From positions 186,001 through 250,000 of the forward strand of contig CAWERW010000013.1 of NCBI GenBank assembly GCA_963811595.1: a stretch of 64,000 nt of DNA, given 5' to 3'. Origin of the DNA: DASQFQ01 sp963811595. GTDB lineage: Bacteria; Actinomycetota; Thermoleophilia; Solirubrobacterales; Solirubrobacteraceae. Under the pieces are notes generated by a model. That model was not told the origin of the DNA. It searched no databases and saw only the letters and a list, made by a program, of their open reading frames with translations. Both the position numbers and the translations under genes were made by a program. Below, one piece after another: positions 1 through 9,490 of this stretch. Positions within the stretch are counted from its first letter, which is position 1, and the number at the start of each line of letters is the position of its first letter.

Positions 1-475
1 GCTCCTCCCAGAACGCGATCCACTCGTGCTCGTGGCGGATGCCGGCCGCGAGGGCGATGAACGGGCCGCTGCCGTCGTCGTGGGCGCGGATCGCCTCGTA
101 GTGGGCGAGCCGCTCGCGGTGGGCGGGGAGCTGGGCGGCGGCCAGGCGCTTGGGGTCGGCGCCGAAGAACAGCTTCAGCAGCGCCGGGTCGCGCAGCTCG
201 GCGGACTCGCTCGTCGGCTCGGCGCGCCACGCGTCGAGCGCGCGCCGGCCGTCGGCGGTGATGCTGAACACGCGCCGCCGGCGGCCGCCGGCCTCGCGGC
301 GCTCCTCGGCCAGGCCGGCCTTCGCGAGCCGCTCGGGCTCCGCGTAGAGCGCGGAGTGCGGCACGGACCAGAAGTTCCCCACGCTGCCCGCGACGCGGAC
401 CTTGAGGTCGTACGGGGTGGCCTCGCCGAGCTCGAGCAGGCCGAGGACGATGACTGCTGTGGGTGAAAGGTCCAT
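1..475 (-). CDS. PadR-family transcriptional regulator (partial, runs off left edge)
   Basis: The minus-strand frame opens at an ATG at 475 and stays open to the window edge, giving about 158 residues without a stop. The N-terminus reads MDLSPTAVIVLGLLELGEAT, followed by PYDL, FWSVPHSALYAE, RLAKAGL and a basic wing GGRRRRVFSITADGR. This is the PadR winged-helix DNA-binding domain; the second half (LKLFFGADPKRLAA, HYEAIRAH, EHEWIAFWEE) matches the C-terminal helical dimerisation region (Vir-type). Members usually repress a neighbouring gene and respond to small molecules. The gene diverges from the DUF1707 protein at 505, a likely target by position only. Ligand unknown. Confidence 0.85.
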   Translation of the reverse strand, partial: MDLSPTAVIVLGLLELGEATPYDLKVRVAGSVGNFWSVPHSALYAEPERLAKAGLAEERREAGGRRRRVFSITADGRRALDAWRAEPTSESAELRDPALLKLFFGADPKRLAAAQLPAHRERLAHYEAIRAHDDGSGPFIALAAGIRHEHEWIAFWEE

Positions 476-504
476 GTTGGACCATCCATGATAGACTGCC
501 GCGC
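471..504. promoter_or_regulatory. Possible PadR operator between divergent genes
   Basis: The short gap between the PadR start (475) and the divergent ATG at 505 carries TCCATG twice, at 471-476 and 485-490. The self-complementary CATG cores therefore form CATG-N10-CATG. Spaced inverted repeats in a divergent promoter are typical of PadR autoregulation, but this match is short and the assignment is inference. Confidence 0.3.
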
Positions 505-897
505 ATGACCGATCCGAACCTCAGAGCCTCGGACGCCGAGCGCGAGCACCACGCCGAGCTCCTGCGCGAGCACGCCGCGCAGGGCCGTCTCACCGTCGAC
601 GAGCTGGACGAGCGGCTCGATCGCGTCTACGCCGCCCGCACGGTGGGCGAGTTGTCCCCGGTCGTGAGCGACCTGCCGGTGCCCCGGCCGCACAGCGCGC
701 CGCAGCGCGCACCGCGCCGCCGCCGGCCCGAGCTCGCCGCGTTCGTCGCGGTCAACCTGATGCTGATCGTGATCTGGGCCGCGACCGGCGCGGGCTACTT
801 CTGGCCGATCTGGCCGATCCTCGGCTGGGGCCTCGGGCTCATCGGCCCGCGGTCGTGCGGTCCGCTGGCACTTCGGCACCGTCCGCGGGCACGCTGA
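505..897 (+). CDS. DUF1707 domain membrane protein
   Basis: About 130 residues. The N-terminal half is a DUF1707 domain: LRASDAEREHHAELLREHAA, then GRLTVDELDERLDRVYAART and the closing VSDLP motif. The C-terminal half has one or two hydrophobic segments (AFVAVNLMLIVIWAATGAGY and the following W/P-rich stretch), as in DUF1707-2TM proteins of Actinobacteria. Function is unknown; the family is thought to be membrane associated. I chose the ATG at 505 because the DUF1707 motif begins a few residues after it; an upstream ATG at 463 would overlap the PadR gene. The 3' end overlaps the convergent hydrolase gene by 59 bases. Confidence 0.8.
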   Translation: MTDPNLRASDAEREHHAELLREHAAQGRLTVDELDERLDRVYAARTVGELSPVVSDLPVPRPHSAPQRAPRRRRPELAAFVAVNLMLIVIWAATGAGYFWPIWPILGWGLGLIGPRSCGPLALRHRPRAR

Positions 898-1606
898 CGT
901 CCAGCCCGGCCTCGCGAAGGCGGGCGAGCAGGTCCGCGCGCGTCTCGAGGCAGTGGTTGATCGCCTCGAGGTGGACGGCGACGACATGGCCCGCCGCGTG
1001 CCGCGCGGTGGCGACGACGTCGTCGGCGGTCATGACGATCGGGTCGCCCTCGTTGAAGCGCGCGCCGCTCGCGTTGACCACCACCACGTCGGGCGCGTGC
1101 TCGTCGATGGCGGCGCGCACGTCGTCGCACCAGATCGTGTCGCCGGCGACGTAGACGGTCGGCTCGCCCTCCGCGCGCAGCACGAAGCCGGACACCGGCG
1201 CCATCGCCTCGGCGATCTTCCCGGTGCCGTGCTGCCCGGAGGTGCGTGACACCCGCAGCCCGTCGAGCTCGATCGACTCCTCCACCGGCCGCACGTCCGA
1301 GAACCCGCGCTCGCGCAGCTTCTCCTCGTCGGGCGGCTGGCACACCACCGGCCGGCTTCCGCCCAGCAGGCGCACCGCGGTCTCGTCCAGGTGGTCGGCG
1401 TGCAGGTGCGTGACGAGCACCACCTCGGCGCGCTCCGCGATCGCCTCGGCCGGCTCCGGCAGCTCGACCAGCGGGTTGCGGCGGTCGTTCGGCGTGTTGC
1501 CCACCGGCGGCCGCGCGCCGGCCGGGTCGAGCATCGGATCGAGCAGCAGCCGCCGGCCCGCGTAGTCGAGCTCGAGCGTCGCGTTGCGGATCAGGCGCAG
1601 CCGCAT
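839..1606 (-). CDS. MBL-fold metal-dependent hydrolase (UlaG-like)
   Basis: About 255 residues from the ATG at 1606. It carries the metallo-beta-lactamase signature THLHADHLD (residues about 66-74) and later metal-site stretches around SGQHGTG, VYVAGDTIWCDD and HLEAINHC. This resembles the UlaG/YycJ-type branch (L-ascorbate-6-phosphate lactonase-like) of two-metal hydrolases, probably cytoplasmic. Substrate cannot be assigned. A longer reading frame exists upstream, but it runs antisense through the response-regulator gene, so the internal ATG is the credible start. It diverges from the response regulator at 1673 with 66 bases between. Confidence 0.8.
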   Translation of the reverse strand: MRLRLIRNATLELDYAGRRLLLDPMLDPAGARPPVGNTPNDRRNPLVELPEPAEAIAERAEVVLVTHLHADHLDETAVRLLGGSRPVVCQPPDEEKLRERGFSDVRPVEESIELDGLRVSRTSGQHGTGKIAEAMAPVSGFVLRAEGEPTVYVAGDTIWCDDVRAAIDEHAPDVVVVNASGARFNEGDPIVMTADDVVATARHAAGHVVAVHLEAINHCLETRADLLARLREAGLDVSVPADGAEVPADRTTAGR

Positions 1607-1672
1607 CGGGCTGCACCGTATCTGCACCGGACCCGCACTCGGCCTCCATCTGGCGCTGGCACACTCCGCGGC

Positions 1673-2347
1673 GTGGGCGGACCGCTGATCTGCGTCATCG
1701 AGGACGAGCAGGCGATCGCCGACGCCGTGGCGGCGCGGCTGCGGGCCGAAGGGTTCGCGGTCGAGGTCGCCAACGACGGGCCGGCCGGGATCGCGCTCTG
1801 CGAGCGGCTCCTCCCCGACCTCGTGATCCTCGATCTCCTGCTCCCCGGGATCGACGGCCTCGAGGTATGCCGCCGCATCCAGCGCACCCGGCCGGTGCCC
1901 GTCCTCATGCTCACCGCGCTCGACGCCGAGACCGACCTGCTCGTCGGGCTCGGCGTGGGCGCCGACGACTACATGACCAAGCCGTTCTCGCCGCGCGAGC
2001 TGGTGGCGCGCGTGCGCGCGCTGCTGCGGCGCGTCGAGCGGCGCCCGCCGCCCGCCGACGCCCTGCGCGTCGGCGCGCTCGAGCTCGACACCGCCGGGCG
2101 GCGCGTGCGCGTCGCGGGCGAGGAGGTCGCGCTCACCGCCACCGAGTTCGACCTGCTGGCCGTGCTGGCGGCGCGGCCGGGCGCCGTGCACACGCGCGAC
2201 CAGCTGCTGGCCGAGGTGTGGGGCTGGCGCGACGGCTCGGGCCCGCGCACGGTCGACTCCCACGTCCGCGGCCTGCGGCGCAAGCTCGGGCCCGGCTGGC
2301 TGCGCACGGTGCACGGCGTCGGCTACGCGCTGGAGACGGTCGCATGA
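1673..2347 (+). CDS. OmpR/PhoB-family response regulator
   Basis: About 224 residues from a GTG at 1673. The receiver domain (residues about 4-115) has the acidic pair in VIEDE, the phospho-acceptor Asp54 in LVILDLLLPG, the switch Thr81 in LMLTALD and Lys103 in MTKPF. The C-terminal half is a winged-helix output domain, with LTATEFDLL, TRDQLLAEVWG and VDSHVRGLRRKLG. It is the first gene of an operon with the histidine kinase; its TGA overlaps the kinase ATG (ATGA), which fits a cognate two-component pair. The signal and regulon are unknown. Confidence 0.92.
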   Translation: MGGPLICVIEDEQAIADAVAARLRAEGFAVEVANDGPAGIALCERLLPDLVILDLLLPGIDGLEVCRRIQRTRPVPVLMLTALDAETDLLVGLGVGADDYMTKPFSPRELVARVRALLRRVERRPPPADALRVGALELDTAGRRVRVAGEEVALTATEFDLLAVLAARPGAVHTRDQLLAEVWGWRDGSGPRTVDSHVRGLRRKLGPGWLRTVHGVGYALETVA

Positions 2348-3330
2348 GGCCGCTGGACTTCCTGACCTCCATCAAGGCGAAGCTCGGCGTGGTCATCGTC
2401 GCCGCGGTCGTGGCCACGACGGCCATCCTCGCGTTCGGTGACGAGCTCGGGCTGGCGCCGTGGCTGCGCGTCGTGGTCGCCCTGGTGGTCGGCCTCGCGC
2501 TCGTCCAGGGCCTCGCGCGCGGCATGACCTCGCCGCTGCGCGAGATGGCCGCGGCCGCCTCGGCGATGGCGCGCGGCGACTACGAGCGGCGCGTGACCGC
2601 GACGTCGCGCGACGAGGTCGGCGAGCTCGCGCGCGCCTTCAACGCGATGGCGGCCGACCTCGCCGACGTCGAGCGCCAGCGGCGCGACCTCGTCGCCAAC
2701 GTCTCGCACGAGCTGCGCACGCCGATCGGCGCGCTCCAGGCGGTGCTCGAGAACCTCGCCGACGGCGTCGAGGACCCGCACGCGATCGACGTCGCGCTCG
2801 CCCAGACGCAGCGGCTCGGGCGCCTGGTCGAGCAGCTGCTCGACCTGTCGCGGCTCGAGTCGGGCGTGCTGCCGATCGCCTCCGAGCGCTTCGGCGTCCA
2901 CGAGCTGCTCGAGCGCGCGGCGCGCGAGTGCGTGCTCGGCGAGCGCGAGGTGCGGCTGCGGATCGAGGTCGACCCGATCGGGCTCGAGGCGACAGGCGAC
3001 CCCGAGCGCCTCCAGCAGGTGCTCGCCAACCTGCTCGACAACGCGGTCCGCCACTCGCCGCCCGACGGCCGCGTGTGGCTCGTCGCCTACAACGGCGGGC
3101 CGACGACGACGATCGCGGTCTGCGACGAGGGGCCGGGCATCCCGCCCGAGGACGCCCAGCGCGTGTTCGAGCGCTTCTACCGCAGCGACGCCGCCCGCTC
3201 GACGCGCGACGGGGGCACCGGCCTCGGCCTCGCGATCGCGCGCTGGATCGTCGACGCGCACGGCGGCAGCATCCGCGCCGAGGAGCGCGAGCCGCACGGC
3301 TGCCGCATGGTCCTGGACCTCCCGGCATGA
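2344..3330 (+). CDS. Sensor histidine kinase (HAMP, HisKA, HATPase_c)
   Basis: About 328 residues. Two N-terminal membrane helices (about 14-30 and 41-58) are separated by only about ten residues, so there is almost no extracellular sensor domain. A HAMP linker follows (TSPLREMAAAASAMARGDYE, DEVGELARAFN), then HisKA with the phospho-accepting His122 in ANVSHELRTPIG. The ATPase domain has the N box NLLDNAVRHSP, G1 CDEGPGIP, F box FERFYRS and G2 GGTGLGLAIAR. It is coupled to the response regulator upstream and to the DUF4173 protein downstream, both by ATGA overlaps. The near-absent external loop suggests sensing in or near the membrane, perhaps through the downstream membrane protein (inference). 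Confidence 0.93.
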   Translation: MRPLDFLTSIKAKLGVVIVAAVVATTAILAFGDELGLAPWLRVVVALVVGLALVQGLARGMTSPLREMAAAASAMARGDYERRVTATSRDEVGELARAFNAMAADLADVERQRRDLVANVSHELRTPIGALQAVLENLADGVEDPHAIDVALAQTQRLGRLVEQLLDLSRLESGVLPIASERFGVHELLERAARECVLGEREVRLRIEVDPIGLEATGDPERLQQVLANLLDNAVRHSPPDGRVWLVAYNGGPTTTIAVCDEGPGIPPEDAQRVFERFYRSDAARSTRDGGTGLGLAIARWIVDAHGGSIRAEEREPHGCRMVLDLPA

Positions 3331-4601
3331 CCCGCCGGCACCTCCTCTGGGCGACCCTCGGGTCGGCGCTGCTGGCTGCGCTCGCGCTGCCGGGCGAGCC
3401 GGCCGGGCTCGGCGTCACGCTCGTTGCGCTCGCCGTGCTCGCGATCGCCGTCGCCGCCACCCGCCCGCGCGACCCGTTCGCCATCGCCTGCTGGGTCGCC
3501 GCGGCCGCGCTCGCGGTCATGCCGGCGGTCCGGGCCGCCGGCTGGGTCGCGTTCCTGTCGCTGCTCGCCGCCGTCACGCTCGGCTCGCTCGCCGCCGCCC
3601 GCGCCCGCAGCTGGCGCGAGGTGCTGACGGGGGCGCTCGCGTGGGTGCACGGCCTGATCCCCGGCTTCGTGCTGCTCGCCATGCTCGGCGCGCACCGGCG
3701 CTGGGCCGGGCTCGCCCCGGCGGTCCGCGGCGCGGCGCTCGCCGCGGCCCTGCTCGCCGTCTTCGTCCCGCTGTTCGTGACCGCCGACGCCGCGTTCGCG
3801 GAGATCGTCTCCGACGCGTTCGCGTGGGACCTCGACCGCCTCCCGGAGCGCGTCGCGGTCTTCGTCCTCGTGGCCGGGCTCGCCGGGTCGCTGGTCGTCA
3901 TCACGCCCGGCCCTGCGGCACGCGCGGCCGCCAGGCAACGCCTCGGCCGCACGGAGTGGCTGATCGCGCTGGGCGCGCTCGACGCCCTGTTCGCCGCCTT
4001 CGTCGCCCTCCAGCTCACGACGCTGTTCGGCGGCGACGAGCACGTCCTGCGCACGGCGGGGCTGACCTACGCCGAGTACGCGCGCCAGGGCTTCGGGCAG
4101 CTGATGGTCGCGGCAGCGCTGACGCTCGCGGTGATCGCCCTCGCCCGCCGCGACGGCCTCGCGCTGCGCATCCTGCTCGGGCTGCTGTGCGCGCTGACGC
4201 TCGTCGTGCTCGCCTCGGCGCTCAAGCGGCTCGAGCTCTACGAGGAGGCGTTCGGCTTCACGCGCCTGCGCCTGCTCGCCCACGCCGCGATCCTGTGGCT
4301 CGCCGCGCTGTTCGCCGTCGTCGCGGCCGCCGGCGCGCTGCACCGCACCGCATGGCTGCCGCGGGCGACGGTCGCGCTGTCGGCGCTCGCCGCGCTCGCC
4401 TTCGCCCTCTCGAACCCCGACGCGCGGATCGCCGAGCGCAACATCGCGCGCTTCGACGCCACGGGCCGGATGGACCGCGAGTACCTCGCGAAGCTCAGCC
4501 CCGACGCCGTGCCGTGGCTGGCCCGGGTCGGGCTGGCGAACGTCCCGCCGCCCGACGGGCTCGTGAGCGCGAACCTCGGCCGCGCCCGCGCCCGACGGTA
4601 A
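3327..4601 (+). CDS. DUF4173 (DUF4153-like) multi-pass membrane protein
   Basis: About 424 residues with roughly ten hydrophobic helices. The segment LTYAEYARQGFGQLMVAA is characteristic of DUF4173, a family of integral membrane proteins of unknown function that often lie beside two-component or transcriptional regulators. The ATG at 3327 overlaps the kinase stop (ATGA), making this the third gene of the operon. The last about 50 residues (SNPDARIAERNIARFDATGR, YLAKLSPDAVPWL) form the conserved extracytoplasmic tail of this family. It may be a target or signal partner of the kinase; this is inferred only from the operon. A 154-base gap follows, containing a 14-base palindrome at 4665-4678 but no gene. 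Confidence 0.82.
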   Translation: MTRRHLLWATLGSALLAALALPGEPAGLGVTLVALAVLAIAVAATRPRDPFAIACWVAAAALAVMPAVRAAGWVAFLSLLAAVTLGSLAAARARSWREVLTGALAWVHGLIPGFVLLAMLGAHRRWAGLAPAVRGAALAAALLAVFVPLFVTADAAFAEIVSDAFAWDLDRLPERVAVFVLVAGLAGSLVVITPGPAARAAARQRLGRTEWLIALGALDALFAAFVALQLTTLFGGDEHVLRTAGLTYAEYARQGFGQLMVAAALTLAVIALARRDGLALRILLGLLCALTLVVLASALKRLELYEEAFGFTRLRLLAHAAILWLAALFAVVAAAGALHRTAWLPRATVALSALAALAFALSNPDARIAERNIARFDATGRMDREYLAKLSPDAVPWLARVGLANVPPPDGLVSANLGRARARR

Positions 4602-4755
4602 ACAAGAAATCTCCACTAATGCACCCGGAGGGTGTATACCGCTGGGAGACAGGGACCGGTCGAGCCTGCGCGCGCAGGGGGCTGTGCGCGCCGCAGATCT
4701 CGCTTTCCACGGGGCCAGGGTTGGCAGCCAATCCGTCGACCCCAAGGGGGCAGTC

Positions 4756-5328
4756 ATGCGTGGCAGCAGGTGGCTCGCAGTCGCGATCGCGGTCGGTTCC
4801 GTCTCGACGAGCGTGGCGATCGCCAGGTCGGGCTCATCAGAGACCGTCCAGGTGCTCGGCACCTTCGACGCAAAGCTCGTCAAGCAGAAGGAGCCGCGCC
4901 GATGCGACTCCAAGCACTCGAAGTTCGAGCTCGAATTCAAGGGCTACCAGAGGAGCAACGACGAGCGGCTCGAGGGCAAGCTCGAGATCGAGAGCAAGTC
5001 GGTCAGGAACACGCGTAGCGGCTGGGGCTACAGCGAGGGCACCGTGACGGTCCGGAGCGAGCGTCGCCACCGGACGAAGTTCCGCGGCGAGTTCGTCGCC
5101 GTGGTCGAGCCTGACGGCGGCGCCGAGGGATTCCTCACCGGCCGCACCTACGGCGACAAGTCCGTGCGCCTGTTCGCCAACTTCAACGTCGACCAGGACC
5201 CGGCCACCGGCGCGATCAGCGGCGAGTTCGGCCAGGACAACCAGGAGCAGAAGCCGTACGCGCCGACCGAGGACCAGGACCCGGCGATCCTCACGAACGC
5301 CTGCCTCGACAAGCACGACCGGGACTAG
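4756..5328 (+). CDS. Secreted protein of unknown function
   Basis: About 190 residues. The chosen ATG at 4756 follows a purine-rich AAGGGGG ribosome-binding site by about seven bases and opens with a Sec signal peptide: MRGSRWLAVAIAVGS, hydrophobic core, likely cleavage after SVAIA. The mature part is charged, predicted mostly beta, with two cysteines (near RRCDSKHSK and LTNACLDKHD). No family is recognised; it is reminiscent of small exported actinobacterial lipid- or surface-associated proteins of about 150-200 residues. Its stop codon overlaps the stop of the convergent glycosyltransferase within a CTAG. Confidence 0.7.
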   Translation: MRGSRWLAVAIAVGSVSTSVAIARSGSSETVQVLGTFDAKLVKQKEPRRCDSKHSKFELEFKGYQRSNDERLEGKLEIESKSVRNTRSGWGYSEGTVTVRSERRHRTKFRGEFVAVVEPDGGAEGFLTGRTYGDKSVRLFANFNVDQDPATGAISGEFGQDNQEQKPYAPTEDQDPAILTNACLDKHDRD

Positions 5329-6251
5329 CCGGCCAGCACCGCCTCGTAGACACCCCAGGTCGCCGTCGCGGCGTCCGCCCACGTCCACGTGGGCGGCGCC
5401 GGGGCGGGGCGGCGCGCGGCGTGCGCGGCCTCCACGATCCCCGCGACGTCCGCGGGGTCGACGAACGTCGCGCGGCCGTCGAGCACCTCGCGCAGCGCGG
5501 GCCCGTCGGCCGCCACGACCGGCGTCCCGCACGCGAGCGCCTCCACCGCGGGCAGCCCGAAGCCCTCCTCCGCGGAGGGCAGCACGAGCGCGTGGGCGCC
5601 CGTGTAGAGCGCGGCCAGCGCGTCGTCGCCGACCTCGCCGGTGACGATCGCGCCGTCGAGCTCGTGCGCCCACTGCCCCGCCGCGCCGACGAGCACCAGC
5701 GGCAGCGTGCGCGGCGCCTCGACGAGCGCCGGGATGCGGCGGTGCGGATCCGGGTGGCGGAGGTCGCCCACCCACAGCAGGTAGTCCTCCGGCACGCCGT
5801 GCTCCTCGCGGGCGGCCGCGACCTCGGCGGCCGGCCGCGGGCGGAACGCGTCGGCCGGCGCCTCCGCGATCACCTCGATGTCCTCGCGGTCGACCCGCAT
5901 CAGCGCCGCGGCGTCCTCGGCGACCGCGCGCGTCGGGCAGATCAGCCGCGCGGCGCGCTCGATCGCCAGCTTGCGCATGCCGCCGCGCAGCCCCGCCCGC
6001 AGCGTCAGGCCCGCGTGCTTGTGGCTGACGAGGTCGTGGACGGTCACCACCATCGGCACGCGCGGGTGCAGCAGCGCGCCGTTCATCCACGGCGCGTGGA
6101 AGAGGTCGTCGCCGCGGCGCGGCTGGCGGCCCTCCACGATCTCGCCGCCGCGATGAGCGGCGACGGCGCGCAGGCCGTCGAGCAGGCAGCGCGTGTAGCG
6201 CCCGATGCCACGCGGATCTGCCGCGGGACGTGAGTCGAAGCAGACCCGCAT
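5325..6251 (-). CDS. Glycosyltransferase family 4 (GT-B fold)
   Basis: About 308 residues starting at the ATG at 6251 (MRVCFDSRPA). The N-terminal Rossmann domain carries the short glycine loop DPRGIGRYTRCLLDGL found in GT4 enzymes. The C-terminal nucleotide-sugar domain carries YLLWVGDLRHPD and the EX7E motif SAEEGFGLPAVEALACGTPV. It probably adds a sugar to a lipid-linked glycan at the cytoplasmic membrane face; donor and acceptor cannot be read from the sequence. An ATG at 6287 would extend it by 12 residues into the divergent methyltransferase promoter, so I prefer 6251. Confidence 0.85.
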   Translation of the reverse strand: MRVCFDSRPAADPRGIGRYTRCLLDGLRAVAAHRGGEIVEGRQPRRGDDLFHAPWMNGALLHPRVPMVVTVHDLVSHKHAGLTLRAGLRGGMRKLAIERAARLICPTRAVAEDAAALMRVDREDIEVIAEAPADAFRPRPAAEVAAAREEHGVPEDYLLWVGDLRHPDPHRRIPALVEAPRTLPLVLVGAAGQWAHELDGAIVTGEVGDDALAALYTGAHALVLPSAEEGFGLPAVEALACGTPVVAADGPALREVLDGRATFVDPADVAGIVEAAHAARRPAPAPPTWTWADAATATWGVYEAVLAG

Positions 6252-6294
6252 CGTCGGACAACCCGTACCCGGTCCGACTAGCCTCACGCCACGT

Positions 6295-6890
<596 letters not shown>

Positions 6891-6894
<4 letters not shown>

Positions 6895-8965
6895 CCGCCC
6901 TGCGCCTTCAGCGCCCGCGAGGCCTCGAGGTAGTCCGACGGGCCGGTGTCGGACGCCGGATCGAGGTAGAAGGCGACGCGGAACGCGTCGACCGCGCCGC
7001 GCGGGTCGTTCAGGACCGACAGCCGGTAGCGCCCGAGCCGCCGCCACGCCTCGACGTAGGCGGGCTGCAGCTTCGTCGCGCGCTCGAGCGCGCGCTTCGC
7101 CTCCTCGCTTGTCGCCACGCGCGTCGGCGATGAACGCGAGCTGGAAGAGCGGATCGACCGACAGCGGGTTGAGCTCGCGCCGAGCGGCGCGCCTTCGCGG
7201 CCGCCGCGTCGTACTTGCCGAGCTGGGCGAGGTCGAGCGCGTCGTCGGCCGCGTGCGCCGCGCGCACGGGCTGCAGCGCCGCCCAGCTCGTGACCAGCCC
7301 GACGCCCAGCACGGCGAGCGCGCCGAGCGCGAGCGCCCGCGGCGGGCGCCGCCACGAGAACGCGGTCCGGGCCGGCATCGGCTCGCTGTCGCGCGTGCGC
7401 AGCGGCCCGCGGCCGGCCACCCACGCCGCGCACAGCAGCGCCAGCACGGCGTTGCCGGGTACGAACCACGTCCAGTCGATCAGCGAGTGGACGCCGAACA
7501 CGACGACGACCGTGGCCATCGTCAGCAGCCCGATCCGCTCCGGGTCCCACGGCCGGCCCCGGTCGCGCCACCGCAGGCCCGTCGCCGCGGTCGCCGCGAC
7601 GAGCCACACCACGCTCGCGATCAGCGACAGCAGCACGCCGATGCGGCCGAGGTCGGCGAGCGTCTGGACCCCGTAGCCGTGGGCGTGGCGCACGACCTGG
7701 GTGCCCGAGCGGTAGCGCGTACGTGCGGTCTCGTAGGCGCCCGCGCCCGCGCCGACGTCCGGCGAGTTCTCGTAGATCGTCCACGACTCGCGCCAGTAGC
7801 GCGCGCGCACCGAGCCGGTCGCGGCGAGCCGGTCGGGCGTGTTCGTCGGGGTCGCCGCCGCGGGGTCGGTGAGCTCCTTCCAGCGCTTGGAGACCTGGCC
7901 GTCGATCCCGCCCGGCGAGACCGCGAGCGCGACCACCAGCGCCACCGGCACGAGCGCGACAGCGACGATCAGCGCGCGGCCCACGAGCCGCCGCGTGCGC
8001 TCGCCAGGCGGTCGCCGCGCGGCCGTGAAGTTGACCGCCAGCCCGATCGCCAGCAGCACGCACGTCATCAGCACGAGCAGCGCGCCGAGCTCCTGCCCCG
8101 CGTCGGTGCGCGCCACGAGCGGCACGCGATCGGTCGTCAGCGCGTCGCGCGTGAACGCCCAGCCGATCACCGGCGCCGACACGAGCGCGGCGCCGATCAG
8201 CGGCAGCGCGCCCCGCAGGCGCAGCGGCACCGCCGCGAACCACAGCACGAGGCCGAACCCGAGCGCCAGCAGCGCGCCGCGCGAGTAGGACAGCATGAGG
8301 CAGGTGAAGAGCAGCCCGAGCGCGGGCCACGCGAGCGCGTTGGCGGCCGGCGAGCCCGAGCGCCGCGCGGCCAGCCACAGCAGCGGCGGCACGCCGAGCG
8401 CGGCCATCAGCCCGATCGCGTTCCAGTAGCCGAACGGCTCGCGCAGGCGCGCGTAGGTCTCGTCCGGCGCCAGCGCGGCGGGGAAGACCTTGCTCGCCAG
8501 CGCCCACACGCCGACGATCAGGCAGGCGAGCGAGAGCCCGTGCAGGACCGCGGCCCAGCGCCCCGGCGCGAGCCGCACGAGCGCGAGCCCGCCCGCGAAG
8601 GCGGCGACGTAGGCGAACGTCCGGTTCGTCTCCAGCCACGAGTCGCCGGGCGCGACCGACCAGCGGATCGACAGCGCGGTGTACGCCGCCAGCGCCGCGA
8701 ACGCGAGCAGCGTCAGCCCGCCGTGCAGCCGCCCGGCGAGCCGGCCGGTGAGCAGCGCCCACGCCACCAGCGCCGCGCCGGTCAGGATCAGCGCGATCTC
8801 GGTGTAGGTGGTGCGCTCGAGCCGCAGCCCGCCGTCGGCGGCGAACGCGACCGCGGCGAGGTAGACGCCGACGCCGACCGTCAGCGCCGCGTCGGCGCTG
8901 ACCCGCGGCAGCGAGACCGCGCCCAGGCGCGGCCCGGCGTCAAGCCTGCCGGCGAGCGAGGACAC
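6891..8965 (-). CDS. O-antigen ligase/polymerase-like membrane protein with TPR tail (two frameshifts)
   Basis: About 690 residues if repaired. About a dozen membrane helices hold the Wzy_C/O-antigen-ligase features: EPFGYWNAIGLMAALG, SYSRGALLALG and the periplasmic loop RARYWRESWTIYENSP, VGAGAGAYETAR and RHAHGYGVQTLADLG. The C-terminus is a TPR-like helical pair (ALERATKLQPAYVEAWRRLG, FRVAFYLDP). The frame breaks near 7179 and again near 7111. In each place one C seems missing from a GCGCGAG context, and LNPLSVDPLFQLAFIADA is read in the middle frame. The GTG start at 8965 overlaps the upstream secreted-protein gene by 26 bases. Such proteins join or polymerise undecaprenyl-linked glycans outside the membrane. 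Confidence 0.8.
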
Positions 8966-9479
8966 GTCGGCGCACGGTCGGGGCCGCGGCGGCCAGTGCG
9001 CAGAGGCCGAACAGGATCAGGGCGGTCACGAGGCTCGTCGGGATGCCGTGGCGGGCGGCGTCGGCGGCCAGGCCGGAGGCGCCCGGCACGAGCTTGTCGC
9101 CGGCGACCGTGGCGCCCGCGGGCGCGTCGATCAGCGCCTTCTCGAGGTCCTTGGTCTCCGCGTCCCCCGACGCGAAGGCGCGCGACCCGCCGCCACCGCC
9201 GGGCAGTACGCCGCCGGGCGCGGCCGTCCCGCCCCCACCGCCGCCACCGCTCGCGCGGCCGGCCAGCGCCGCGCGCGAGAGCACGTCGCGGCAGTCGGAG
9301 TACTCGTCGATGTCGGTGGGGATGTTCTTGCGCGCGTCCCGCAGCTGCTCCGGCGTGTAGTTGCCGGTGATGCTGCCGTCCTGGCACTCGCGCAGGATCT
9401 TCTCGCGGGTGCCCTGCGCGCTCGCCGTGGGAGCAGCGAGCAGCAGGATCAGCCCGCTGAGGATCAGCAGACGAACCAT
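8940..9479 (-). CDS. Small exported protein: signal peptide, Cys-pair domain, C-terminal membrane anchor
   Basis: About 179 residues from the ATG at 9479. The signal peptide (MVRLLILSGLILLLAAPTAS, then AQG) is followed by a compact conserved-looking segment REKILRECQDGSITGNYTPE ... RDARKNIPTDIDEYSDCRD, whose two cysteines could form a disulfide. A glycine- and alanine-rich linker with runs of seven and five glycines follows, then a membrane helix (about 152-170) and a short basic tail (VRRRVLARRQA). This predicts an anchor with the bulk outside the cell. It is coupled to the downstream ligase-TPR gene by a 26-base overlap, so a joint role in the same glycan step is likely (inference). An upstream ATG at 9545 lies in the next gene and is not used. 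Confidence 0.75.
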   Translation of the reverse strand: MVRLLILSGLILLLAAPTASAQGTREKILRECQDGSITGNYTPEQLRDARKNIPTDIDEYSDCRDVLSRAALAGRASGGGGGGGTAAPGGVLPGGGGGSRAFASGDAETKDLEKALIDAPAGATVAGDKLVPGASGLAADAARHGIPTSLVTALILFGLCALAAAAPTVRRRVLARRQA

Positions 9480-9490
9480 GGCCTTCCACG

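Noticed and set aside
4602..4755. The 154-base gap before the secreted protein as a riboswitch or small RNA
   Set aside because: It contains a 14-base palindrome at 4665-4678 and a short CACCC/GGGTG pair, but nothing matching a known class and no further structure that could be supported by eye.
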